From: Phyllobacterium myrsinacearum
Lineage (GTDB): Bacteria > Pseudomonadota > Alphaproteobacteria > Rhizobiales > Rhizobiaceae
Assembly: GCF_002980555.1 (NCBI RefSeq)
Contig: NZ_PVBT01000010.1
Span: 1-64,000, forward strand
Direction: 5' to 3'
DNA length: 64,000 nucleotides
Shown: in pieces, positions 1 through 8,317 of the stretch
Numbering within the stretch: the stretch's first letter is position 1
How the letters are laid out: each line of letters opens with the position of its first letter
The notes under the pieces: model-generated
The model's input: only the letters and a program-made list of their open reading frames with translations
Databases searched by the model: none
Told to the model about the DNA's origin: nothing
Position numbers and translations under genes: made by a program

Positions 1-165
1 ACCGACCCGGTTGACACCCTTCTCGTATTTTTGAATTTGCTGAAATGTAATTCCCAGGCTATCGCCTAGTCGTTCCTGACTGAGGCCAACCATATTCCGG
101 CGCAGACGGATTCGGGCGCCCACGTGGACGTCAACTGGGTTCGGTCGCTTTTTATTATCGGGCAT
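1..165 (-). CDS. XRE-family helix-turn-helix regulator (partial)
   Basis: Only the first 55 codons are in the window; the gene runs off the left edge. The ATG is at 163-165. The visible N-terminus carries a Cro/C1-type helix-turn-helix at about residues 17-51, with the recognisable segment [23 protein letters not shown]. This is the usual fold of small DNA-binding repressors in Rhizobiales, where a gene of this type often follows lnt. Targets cannot be deduced. It reads in the same direction as lnt, about 100 bp downstream of it. Confidence 0.85.
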   Translation of the reverse strand, partial: MPDNKKRPNPVDVHVGARIRLRRNMVGLSQERLGDSLGITFQQIQKYEKGVNRVG

Positions 166-265
166 GAAAATCTCATTCGTATGAAATGGGGCTGAAAACT
201 AATTTTATCATCAATGTATCAACAGACCAAATATAACGGTATTCGACAGGGCAAAGGTGAAAAAG

Positions 266-1855
266 TCAACCGAGACGCCTTCTGTCCCGATAAAAATACG
301 CCAGTACGGCGGCAAAAAGCAGACCGATTACAATCAGAAATTGAAATCTGCGTAAGCCTTCACTTAATGGTAGCTGAACCTTACCGGGAAGCGCCGCATC
401 GACCACACCCACTGCATTCAGCGCCAGGGCATCAATGATTCGACCATAGGGATCGACAACCGCTGATAGTCCATTGTTGGCGGCCCGGACAAGCGGCATG
501 CCCTGTTCGACCGCACGCAATTGCGCCTGGCGGAAGTGCTGGTACGGGCCGGGCGTATCGCCGTACCACGCATCATTGGTAACGTTGATGATCGCATCGG
601 CCGCCGCGCCCTGATACCCCATTTCAGCCGGGAAAATCGCTTCATAGCAGATGAGCGGCAAAGCGGTGAGATTGTCTTTCACCTTGAGCGACTGCTTGGA
701 GGAGCCTGCGGTAAAGCCGCCGGGCATTTCTACAACCTCGCTCATCCCCAGGCTGCGCAGGATGCCTTCGAGCGGCAGATATTCCCCGAACGGAACCAGA
801 TGTACCTTGTCGGCGGCGCCGGTGATCTCACCGGTGTCATTGATGCTGTAGATCGTGTTGTAGTACAGCGGCGGCTGATTGCCTCCAGGCTCTTCCATCC
901 GCACGGCCCCGGCCAGCAGCACCTGTCCCTCTTTCAGCATCCCGGCAATCGCCTGCAGCGCGTCGGGGGTTTTTGTCAGGATATAGGGCACGGCAGTTTC
1001 CGGCCAGACAATCACTTCAGGTTCGGGAGCGCCGGATCGGGCAGGCCTGCCGCTCATGGCCAGATACTTATCCAGAATATCGCGGCGCGCTTCGACATCG
1101 AACTTCAGGTCCTGCGCAATTGACGGCTGCACGATGCGCACATTGGGGCCCTTCGTGACGAGGCTTGCTGTCTGCAACCTGTAAACCCCGTACCCCGCAT
1201 GGGCGCTTACCAGGATCAACGCGACAACCAGGCCTGTTCTGATATCCCGGCGGCCCGCAAGCAATGCGGGTATGGAAAACACCAGAACAGCCAGCGCATT
1301 CATGCCCAGGAGACCGACAAAGACCGATGACTGCATGAGTACGGGCACCGGCATTGCCGCGTAACCGATCGCATTCCAGGGAAAGCCGGTCAGCACAAAG
1401 GATCGCAGCCACTCCGTGATGCCGAAGGCAAAGGCCAGCGACAGAATGCGGCCCAGCCCCTCGCTCCAGAACAGCCGCGCCAGCGCTGCGGCAAAGGCAT
1501 AGAAAATGGCGAGAAAGGCCGGTAGCCCGAGCACGGCAAGCGGGATGGCCCAGGCAAAATCGGCAGCATCCACCAGCAGCGCATTCCCCAGCCACCAGAG
1601 GCCGAAGACGAAATAGCCGAAACCAAACCACCAGCCAATCATGGCAGCCGGCCAAAGCCTGCGCAAAGGCCCGGCGCCCGCATTGTCGACGGCACCGTCG
1701 ATCAGCCAGACAAGAACCGGAAACGAGATGAAGCAAACGGCAAAAAAATCATAGGGCGGCAGCGCGAAACTGGCCAGCGCGCCCATGAGAAATGCCAGCG
1801 CAACACGCTTCCATCCCCACAGCAGGATGATTTTTCCGGCCAGACGCTGGATCAT
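266..1855 (-). CDS. lnt: apolipoprotein N-acyltransferase
   Basis: Inner-membrane enzyme that adds the third acyl chain to the N-terminal cysteine of lipoproteins, the last step of lipoprotein maturation. It has an N-terminal block of hydrophobic segments, a C-terminal nitrilase-like domain and a final membrane segment. The expected catalytic residues are visible: Glu in VWPETAVPY, Lys in AADKVHLVPFGEY and Cys in LICYEAIF. The start at 1855 (MIQRLAG) is chosen because it is preceded by a GGGTGGGG stretch and gives a normal length of about 529 aa. An in-frame upstream start at 1912 would add 19 residues. It lies downstream of corC in the same direction. Confidence 0.95.
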   Translation of the reverse strand: MIQRLAGKIILLWGWKRVALAFLMGALASFALPPYDFFAVCFISFPVLVWLIDGAVDNAGAGPLRRLWPAAMIGWWFGFGYFVFGLWWLGNALLVDAADFAWAIPLAVLGLPAFLAIFYAFAAALARLFWSEGLGRILSLAFAFGITEWLRSFVLTGFPWNAIGYAAMPVPVLMQSSVFVGLLGMNALAVLVFSIPALLAGRRDIRTGLVVALILVSAHAGYGVYRLQTASLVTKGPNVRIVQPSIAQDLKFDVEARRDILDKYLAMSGRPARSGAPEPEVIVWPETAVPYILTKTPDALQAIAGMLKEGQVLLAGAVRMEEPGGNQPPLYYNTIYSINDTGEITGAADKVHLVPFGEYLPLEGILRSLGMSEVVEMPGGFTAGSSKQSLKVKDNLTALPLICYEAIFPAEMGYQGAAADAIINVTNDAWYGDTPGPYQHFRQAQLRAVEQGMPLVRAANNGLSAVVDPYGRIIDALALNAVGVVDAALPGKVQLPLSEGLRRFQFLIVIGLLFAAVLAYFYRDRRRLG

Positions 1856-1912
1856 GCCATGCCCCACCCTTGGTGATTTTTCGTCAATATTAGCGGGTGA
1901 GACTTGCGCCAA

Positions 1913-3001
1913 TCATTCGTCCATTTCAGCGGGTTCATCCGCCGCACCCGGACGCGGAGAACGCGGGCGGCGCTCGGCATGGCGCAGCGGCACGATGCGG
2001 ACCTTGCGGATACGGCGGGGATCGGCTTCCAGCACATGGAACTCGTAGCCCGGAACCGCCTGGACCATCTCTCCGCGCACGGGGATACGCCCGAGAATCG
2101 AGAAGATGAGGCCGCCGACCGTGTCGACATCTTCGCCATGTTCGCCAACGACAAAGCCGGGCCCGATCTTTCCGGCAACCTCTTCAAGATCGGCGCGCGC
2201 ATCGGCAATGAAGACGCCTTCCGGCTCTTCCATGATCATCACTTCGTCGTCGTCGTGCTCATCTTCAATATTGCCGACGACCATTTCGACGATATCTTCC
2301 AGCGATACCAGACCGTCGGTCCCGCCATACTCGTCGATAACCAGCGCGATCTGAATGCGTTGTGCCTGCATGCGGCCCATCAGATCATTGGCAAGCATCG
2401 ACGGCGGCACGAAAAGGATCGGCCGCATGAGGCTGAGTTCCGCAATGGTCTTGGTCAACTCGACATTGCCCAGATCAAATTTGGCAACCGCCGGTGCCTT
2501 GGGGGTCTTGGCCGATGTCCGGCGCTGGGTCTTCACCCTGGAAATCTTGGTGATGTAATTGACCACGTCGCGGATATGCACCATGCCGCGCGGATCATCC
2601 AGGGTCTCGGCGAAAACCGGCATGCGCGAATGCCCGGATTTTTCGAAAACCTCGAGCAGATCGCCAAGTGTGGTGGTGATATCAACCGCCTCGATATCGG
2701 CGCGGGGGATCATCACGTCCTCCACGCGCAATTCGCGCAGGCGCAGGATGTTGTGAAGCATGGCGCGTTCTTCCGGCGAAAACGCCGTATCGCCATTATC
2801 CGTACCTGCCAGCGCCGCATCGATATCCTCTCGCAAGGATGTGCCCGGGCGAGCGCGCAGAAATGGAAAAATTGCAGTGAGAAGCGAGCGCTTTTCGGTT
2901 GCGGGCGCTCTGGTGCTACTTTGCCCCTCGGCGTCACTCTCCTGCCCGGTTATGCCCTTGGCGGGCGCGGCAGGATCGTTCTGGTGCGACGTGTCAGACA
3001 T
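1913..3001 (-). CDS. CorC/HlyC-family CBS-domain protein
   Basis: Cytosolic protein of the hemolysin-C/CorC family, about 362 aa. The paired CBS domains lie in the middle (segments around MIPRADIEAVD and IALVIDEYGGTDGLVSLEDIVE), followed by a C-terminal CorC/HlyC transporter-associated domain. Family members are linked to Mg/Co resistance or ion efflux, but the substrate is not settled here. The start at 3001 is preferred because GAGGA lies directly upstream. The gene follows ybeY closely and precedes lnt, a conserved arrangement in alphaproteobacteria. Confidence 0.9.
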   Translation of the reverse strand: MSDTSHQNDPAAPAKGITGQESDAEGQSSTRAPATEKRSLLTAIFPFLRARPGTSLREDIDAALAGTDNGDTAFSPEERAMLHNILRLRELRVEDVMIPRADIEAVDITTTLGDLLEVFEKSGHSRMPVFAETLDDPRGMVHIRDVVNYITKISRVKTQRRTSAKTPKAPAVAKFDLGNVELTKTIAELSLMRPILFVPPSMLANDLMGRMQAQRIQIALVIDEYGGTDGLVSLEDIVEMVVGNIEDEHDDDEVMIMEEPEGVFIADARADLEEVAGKIGPGFVVGEHGEDVDTVGGLIFSILGRIPVRGEMVQAVPGYEFHVLEADPRRIRKVRIVPLRHAERRPRSPRPGAADEPAEMDE

Positions 3002-3006
3002 GGTCC

Positions 3007-3504
3007 TCAATCGGATTGATCGTCAGTGACCGATAGCGCATATGGGTCGGGAATGGCAAGACGCGCGAGAATTTTACGCTCCAGATCTTCCATCTCTTCC
3101 GCCTCGCTCTCGATAATATGATCATGGCCCAGCAGATGCAGAAAGCCGTGCACGATCAGATGCGTCAAATGATGGTCGAAAGATTTCTGTTCGTCCGCCG
3201 CCTCGCGCTCGACCGTTTCCCGCGCGATGACGATGTCGCCGAGCATGGGGCCGGGTTTCTGGCCGGGCTTGACCGGAAAAGCCGGAAAGGACAGGACATT
3301 GGTTGGCTTGTCCTTGTCGCGCCAGTCATTGTTCAGTTCCCGGATCGCCGCGTCGCCGGTGAAGACGAGGCTTAGTTCACTCTCCGGTTGTTCCCCGCCA
3401 TCCAATGTCTGCCATGCTGCAGCAATAGCCTTTTCGGCAAGCGTCCGCAAAATGGCCTCCTCGGGCCAGCCGCCGGTTTCAACGAGAATATCGATATCGA
3501 TCAA
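3007..3504 (-). CDS. ybeY: endoribonuclease YbeY, rRNA maturation factor
   Basis: Single-domain metal-dependent RNase, about 165 aa, involved in 16S rRNA 3' end processing and ribosome quality control. The diagnostic zinc-binding signature [11 protein letters not shown] is present near residue 118, with all three histidines. The assigned start is TTG (3502-3504); there is no strong Shine-Dalgarno, so the exact N-terminus is uncertain. It sits between phoH and corC in a minus-strand operon, the usual neighbourhood of this gene. Confidence 0.94.
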   Translation of the reverse strand: MIDIDILVETGGWPEEAILRTLAEKAIAAAWQTLDGGEQPESELSLVFTGDAAIRELNNDWRDKDKPTNVLSFPAFPVKPGQKPGPMLGDIVIARETVEREAADEQKSFDHHLTHLIVHGFLHLLGHDHIIESEAEEMEDLERKILARLAIPDPYALSVTDDQSD

Positions 3505-3548
3505 AATGTACCATCACGTGTTAGATATCTTTGATGATCAAAGATACG

Positions 3549-4568
3549 TCAGGGCTTGGCGCCTTCCTTGTCGTAGGCACGGACAATGGCCGCAACCAGC
3601 GGGTGCCTGACAACATCGACATCGGTAAAGCGAACCGTGACGATACCGCTGACGCCGTCGAGAATCTTCAAGGCTTCGACCAATCCGGACTTCTGCCCGC
3701 TGGGCAGGTCGATCTGGCTTGGATCGCCGGTGATGATCATGCGGGCATTTTCACCCAGACGCGTCAGGAACATTTTCATCTGCATCGATGTCGTGTTCTG
3801 CGCTTCATCGAGAATGATCGCCGAATGGGCGAGCGTGCGCCCGCGCATGAAAGCCAGCGGCGCGATTTCGATCACACCGGCCGCGATGGCCCGCTCCACC
3901 TTGTCGGCAGGCATCATGTCATACAGCGCGTCATATAGCGGCCGCAGGTAAGGATCGACCTTTTCCTTCATGTCGCCGGGCAGGAATCCCAGGCGCTCGC
4001 CGGCCTCCACGGCCGGGCGCGACAGAATGATCCGGTCCACCAGGCCGCGCTCCAGAAGCATGGCGGCATGGGCAACGGCCAGATAGGTCTTGCCGGTACC
4101 GGCGGGGCCGACGCCGAACACCATTTCCGAGCGGTCGAGCGCCCGCATATAGGCGTCCTGCGTGGGTGTGCGGGCAAAAATCGTCTTCTTGCGGGTCGAT
4201 ATCTGGGCAGCAGCCATCTTGCTCTTGTTTTCCATGGTGGGAAGCGTCAATTGGTCGTCGGCGGCAATAGCCATGCGCAACGCACCATCCACATCGGACG
4301 CCGAGATGTCATGGCCCTTCTGCAACTGCTCATAGAGCTGATCGAGAGCCCTGCGGGCCTGTTCGGTCGCGCCCGGTTCGCCGCGGATCGCAAGCTGGTT
4401 TCCCTTGGAGCGGACATCGACACCCAATTTCTGCTCGATGCGGGCGAGGTTCTCGTCGAACTGGCCGAACAATGCACTTGCCAGCCGGTTGTTGTCGAAT
4501 GTCAGTACGATATGCGCCAGATCCGAGGCCCCTGACGGAGCGGGTTTCAGCTTTTCGGTGGCGGTCAA
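3549..4568 (-). CDS. phoH: PhoH-like ATPase
   Basis: Cytosolic nucleotide-binding protein, 339 aa, the normal PhoH/YbeZ length. Walker A is GPAGTGKT at residues 154-161, and a Walker B-like ILDEAQN lies about 100 residues later. YbeZ/PhoH works with YbeY in RNA metabolism and is next to ybeY here. The start codon is TTG (4566-4568), supported by a strong AAGGAG seven bases upstream. There is no better ATG nearby. Confidence 0.93.
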   Translation of the reverse strand: MTATEKLKPAPSGASDLAHIVLTFDNNRLASALFGQFDENLARIEQKLGVDVRSKGNQLAIRGEPGATEQARRALDQLYEQLQKGHDISASDVDGALRMAIAADDQLTLPTMENKSKMAAAQISTRKKTIFARTPTQDAYMRALDRSEMVFGVGPAGTGKTYLAVAHAAMLLERGLVDRIILSRPAVEAGERLGFLPGDMKEKVDPYLRPLYDALYDMMPADKVERAIAAGVIEIAPLAFMRGRTLAHSAIILDEAQNTTSMQMKMFLTRLGENARMIITGDPSQIDLPSGQKSGLVEALKILDGVSGIVTVRFTDVDVVRHPLVAAIVRAYDKEGAKP

Positions 4569-4599
4569 TCGGCTCTCCTTACCAAAAGGTGTTCAGTGC

Positions 4600-6039
4600 T
4601 TATATAGTCCCGTCGCTCGTCGTTTCCATCTCACGAACCCCAATCAGGCTGTTGGTTCCCGTGCCGATGATTCGTACCCTGATTATGTCGCCGATTTCCC
4701 CGCCATGTACATCGATAATTACAGGTTGTAACCAGGGAGATCGGCCGACCATCTGTCCGGGTTCCCGCCCGGCCTTTTCGATCAGCACGTCCATGGTCTT
4801 GCCGGTCAGGCTGCGCTGGAACGCATATTGCTGTTCCGACAGCAATGCCTGCAGGCGCTGCAACCTTTCGTCCTTCACGGCTTCGGGGACATGGTCCTCC
4901 ATATCAGCGCCTGGCGTACCGGGACGCGGCGAGTATTTGAACGAATAGGCCGCGGCATAGGTGACATCGCGCACGATCTGCAGCGTCGCCTCGAAATCTT
5001 CGTCTGTCTCACCGGGAAAGCCGACAATGAAATCGCCGGAAAGGGCAATGTCCGAGCGCGCCTCGCGAATCCGGTCGATGAGCCGCACATAATCCGCAGC
5101 CGTATGTTTGCGGTTCATGGCCTTGAGGATGCGGTCCGACCCCGACTGAACCGGCAGGTGCAGATAGGGCATGAGCATCGGCAGGTCGCGGTGGGCATGG
5201 ATCAGCGTGTCATCCATATCGCGCGGATGGCTGGTCACGTAGCGCAGGCGCACAATGCCGGGTATCTCTGCCAGCCGGTACAGCAATTCGCCCAATCCCC
5301 ACTCGCGCCCGTCGGCGCCTTCGCCATGCCAGGCATTGACGTTCTGGCCAAGCAGGGTCAGTTCGCGCACACCGGCATCCGCCAGCTTTTCGGCTTCCTT
5401 CAGGATCTGCGCGACCGGCCGCGAGACTTCCGAGCCACGGGTATAGGGCACCACGCAGAACGTGCAGAACTTGTCGCACCCTTCCTGCACGGTGAGAAAA
5501 GCGGTCACACCGCGGCTTCTCGTCTGCTCCTTTTGCGGAACGGGCAAATGCTCGAACTTGTCTTCAATGGCATATTCGGTTTCCACGACCCGCTCGCCCT
5601 GCCTGACGCGGGCAAGCGCCTGCGGCAGGCGATGATAGGTCTGCGGACCGACCACCAGATCAACCACCGGGGCGCGGCGGGTGATCTCGTCACCTTCCGC
5701 CTGCGCCACGCAACCGGCGACGCCGACCGTGAGTTCACGGCCCTCCCTGGTGCGGGCATCCTTCATCTTGCGCAGGCGGCCAAGCGCGGAATAGAGTTTT
5801 TCCGAGGCCTTCTCGCGGATATGGCAGGTGTTGATCAGCACCAGATCGGCGTCATCGGCCGTATCGGTCGGGCTATAGCCTTCCGCCGCCAGACTGTCGG
5901 TCATACGCTGGCTGTCATAGACATTCATCTGACAGCCATAGGTCTTCACATAGACCTTGCGCGTGTTCGCAGGTGCTGGCGAAATGGGTCGGGTTCCGGA
6001 TGTCTCGTCCGGTTTATGCGGGGTGCTGATATCGTCCAT
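4600..6039 (-). CDS. miaB: tRNA-2-methylthio-N6-dimethylallyladenosine synthase MiaB
   Basis: Radical-SAM methylthiotransferase that converts i6A37 to ms2i6A37 in tRNAs reading codons that start with U. The N-terminal UPF0004 domain has its three cluster cysteines at residues 36, 72 and 110. The radical-SAM CxxxCxxC motif is at 188, 192 and 195. A TRAM RNA-binding domain occupies the C-terminus. Length 479 aa is normal, with about 25 extra Pro/Thr-rich residues at the N-terminus. It lies between plsC and phoH in the same orientation. Confidence 0.96.
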   Translation of the reverse strand: MDDISTPHKPDETSGTRPISPAPANTRKVYVKTYGCQMNVYDSQRMTDSLAAEGYSPTDTADDADLVLINTCHIREKASEKLYSALGRLRKMKDARTREGRELTVGVAGCVAQAEGDEITRRAPVVDLVVGPQTYHRLPQALARVRQGERVVETEYAIEDKFEHLPVPQKEQTRSRGVTAFLTVQEGCDKFCTFCVVPYTRGSEVSRPVAQILKEAEKLADAGVRELTLLGQNVNAWHGEGADGREWGLGELLYRLAEIPGIVRLRYVTSHPRDMDDTLIHAHRDLPMLMPYLHLPVQSGSDRILKAMNRKHTAADYVRLIDRIREARSDIALSGDFIVGFPGETDEDFEATLQIVRDVTYAAAYSFKYSPRPGTPGADMEDHVPEAVKDERLQRLQALLSEQQYAFQRSLTGKTMDVLIEKAGREPGQMVGRSPWLQPVIIDVHGGEIGDIIRVRIIGTGTNSLIGVREMETTSDGTI

Positions 6040-6048
6040 GCGAGGCTT

Positions 6049-6918
6049 CTAAAGCTTTTTGCGCTCTTTGAGAATAGCTGAGTCGACGGGAGCGACTGAC
6101 TCCGGCGTTTCATCTGCCGGCGCGATAAGATCCCGCCCGAGAAGCGACGACAGCATCATCTCCCTTACCCGCTTCTCCATCAGCCGGGCCAGGGTCTTGC
6201 GGTTTGTCTTGCTGTCGATCGTCATCGGCTCGCCAAACCAGACATCGACATCGATGGCGCCATCCTTCAAAAGCCCGATCAGACTGGGCCCCAGCGGCAC
6301 GTCGCCCGGCCACGAAATGATCGGGCGATGGAAACGGCCCATCGGCATGCCGTGTACGCGCGTATAGGCGATGGCAACGGGTTGCACCGTCACTGTTTCC
6401 ACGCTGGTTTCGCGAATGGCCACCTGGGCGGCACCAAAGAGTGACGTCTTGAAGGGCAGGACACGATTGCCATCGGAGGTTGTCCCCTCGGCAAACAGCA
6501 CCATGACGTCGCCAGCGGCCAGACGGGTTGCAATCTCGCTCGCCTGATCATGGGTCTTGCCGCGCTTTTCCCGCTCCACGAAGACAGAGCGCTGCAATTT
6601 GGAGAGCATGCCGAACAGCGGCCAGCTCGCAACTTCGATCTTGGCGATGAATGACAATTCCTTGAGGGCGCCCAGCACCACAATATCGGTCCACGATGCG
6701 TGATTGGCCGCCAGCAGCAACGGGCGCTGCGTTGCCATGTCCCCATGCATGTGGATGCGCAGGCCAAGCAACCTGGCAACGATGCGGTGATAGAAAATCG
6801 GAAATCTCTTGCGCAAACCCCAGCCGGCCTTGAGGAAAAAATATTGCAATGGCACCGAGATCAGGGTGACCAGCGCAAAAGCCGTTGCCGTGACGGTGAA
6901 CCGAACCCAGGACATCAT
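6049..6918 (-). CDS. plsC: 1-acyl-sn-glycerol-3-phosphate acyltransferase
   Basis: Membrane-associated acyltransferase, 289 aa, that converts lysophosphatidic acid to phosphatidic acid in phospholipid synthesis. The catalytic NHxxxxD motif appears as NHASWTD near residue 93, and the acceptor-binding motif as FAEGTTSDG. A hydrophobic N-terminal segment (VTATAFALVTLISVPLQYF) would anchor it in the membrane. It is separated by one base from the end of rimI and is probably co-transcribed with it. Ornithine-lipid acyltransferases of the same fold (OlsA) are an alternative. Confidence 0.85.
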   Translation of the reverse strand: MMSWVRFTVTATAFALVTLISVPLQYFFLKAGWGLRKRFPIFYHRIVARLLGLRIHMHGDMATQRPLLLAANHASWTDIVVLGALKELSFIAKIEVASWPLFGMLSKLQRSVFVEREKRGKTHDQASEIATRLAAGDVMVLFAEGTTSDGNRVLPFKTSLFGAAQVAIRETSVETVTVQPVAIAYTRVHGMPMGRFHRPIISWPGDVPLGPSLIGLLKDGAIDVDVWFGEPMTIDSKTNRKTLARLMEKRVREMMLSSLLGRDLIAPADETPESVAPVDSAILKERKKL

Positions 6919-6919
6919 G

Positions 6920-7423
6920 TCAGCGCGCCCGCTTCAGATCACGGCGCATGGTCAGGGCCGCAGAGCGTCCGCCCGCAGTTTCATAGTAACCGGGACGTTT
7001 GCCCACCTGTTTGAAGCCAAGACGGCGGTAGAGTGTCAGGGCCGGCATATTTGTCTCATCCACCTCGAGGAACAGCATTTCCGCCCGGGCATTGTGCAGA
7101 TGACGTAAAGTCGCGTCCATCAGGGCGTGGCCAAGACCACGGCGTTGTTCAGATGGCGCGACCGCAATGGTCAGGATTTCTGCTTCATCGACAACCAGCC
7201 TCGCCAGCACGAAGCCGCCGGGGGGAGCGGACCGCTTGCCCTCTTCCCGCGCGATGAAGCCGAAAACATTGCCTTGCATCATCAGCGCCAGGAATTCTTC
7301 ATCGCTCCACGGCTGGCTGAATGTCAGGGCATGCAGCTTTGCCAGGTGGATCGAATCCGCGTTCACCAACGGTTCGACGACAAAGGGACGGTTGCGCAGA
7401 TTACCGAGGGGAAAGCCCATCAT
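6920..7423 (-). CDS. rimI: ribosomal-protein-S18-alanine N-acetyltransferase
   Basis: GNAT-family acetyltransferase of 167 aa. The acetyl-CoA binding loop is visible as QRRGLGHAL, and the C-terminal RLGFKQVGKRPGYY segment is typical of RimI. It overlaps the end of tsaB by four bases (ATGA), which suggests translational coupling; tsaB-rimI pairing is common in bacteria. The protein target cannot be proved from sequence. Confidence 0.88.
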   Translation of the reverse strand: MMGFPLGNLRNRPFVVEPLVNADSIHLAKLHALTFSQPWSDEEFLALMMQGNVFGFIAREEGKRSAPPGGFVLARLVVDEAEILTIAVAPSEQRRGLGHALMDATLRHLHNARAEMLFLEVDETNMPALTLYRRLGFKQVGKRPGYYETAGGRSAALTMRRDLKRAR

Positions 7424-8109
7424 TCCGAGACCTTCCTTCGCAGGACAAAACCTTGCTGCGGCTTGACATCGAGCCCGCGCAGATAGAGAGGTTTTGGCGC
7501 TTCGCCATCAACCGCGCGCAGAGCGCCGAGGCGGGCAAAGGCTTCGATCGTTCCCGTCGACGTGGTCACGGCCACATCAAGCTTGTGTTCCATGCCGTCA
7601 TTGACGAGCGCCGCACCCGAACCGGACAGGACCAGATCGCCCGGCCGTTCCGACAAGGCAGAGAACACCTCCGGCAGGGTTGTCACACCGGGCGCCGAAT
7701 CCGCGGACCCATCCGGCGCAAAGAACTGCGCATAGATCTCATCGCGCCGCGCATCGATAATCGCCAGGACGGGACGCCCCGGAAATGCACGCCGTGCATC
7801 AAAAGCCAATGCTTCAAGTGTGCTGACACCCGCGACCGGGCATTGCAAGGCAAGTCCAAAGCCGCGCGCCGTGGAAACGCCGACGCGCACGCCCGTAAAC
7901 GATCCGGGGCCGATGCTGACCGCGATCTTGCCGATGGCACTGATCGATACCGCTGCGTGTTTCAATGTCTGCTCAATGAAGGCCATTAAACGTTCAGCAT
8001 GTCCCTTGCCAATATCTTCGCTCGTTGCCGCCAGCACAGTCCCGGTTTCGACATCGAGAACAGCAACGGAGCAACGAGTGGAGGCCGTATCAAGCGCAAG
8101 CAGTTTCAT
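7420..8109 (-). CDS. tsaB: tRNA threonylcarbamoyladenosine biosynthesis protein TsaB
   Basis: ASKHA-fold partner of TsaD, needed for t6A37 modification of ANN-decoding tRNAs. The N-terminus MKLLALDTASTRCSVAV and the SIGPGSFTGVRVGVSTARG segment are family signatures. Its length of 229 aa is normal. The start at 8109 is chosen because it begins the conserved strand; an in-frame TTG at 8127 would add six residues. tsaD is not in this window. Confidence 0.93.
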   Translation of the reverse strand: MKLLALDTASTRCSVAVLDVETGTVLAATSEDIGKGHAERLMAFIEQTLKHAAVSISAIGKIAVSIGPGSFTGVRVGVSTARGFGLALQCPVAGVSTLEALAFDARRAFPGRPVLAIIDARRDEIYAQFFAPDGSADSAPGVTTLPEVFSALSERPGDLVLSGSGAALVNDGMEHKLDVAVTTSTGTIEAFARLGALRAVDGEAPKPLYLRGLDVKPQQGFVLRRKVSE

Positions 8110-8317
8110 GGCCAATCGCGTAAACAAGAATCAGCCAGCAAACAAGTAGTGTTCGGGGTGGCATTCATTAATCTGGTCAAAATTGCAGAAGGCTTTTCGA
8201 CCCGAATGCCGATTATCGCCTTGATCGGGAAGGCTATATCCGATGCGGCAAACAATGCATACCAAAGTTCACCTGCGCGCCGCCGGCCGTCCGGCAAGGC
8301 ACGGCCAAAGATCCTGA

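Noticed and set aside
4828-6081. Plus-strand open frame of 417 codons
   Set aside because: It is antisense to miaB, whose six cluster cysteines are intact.
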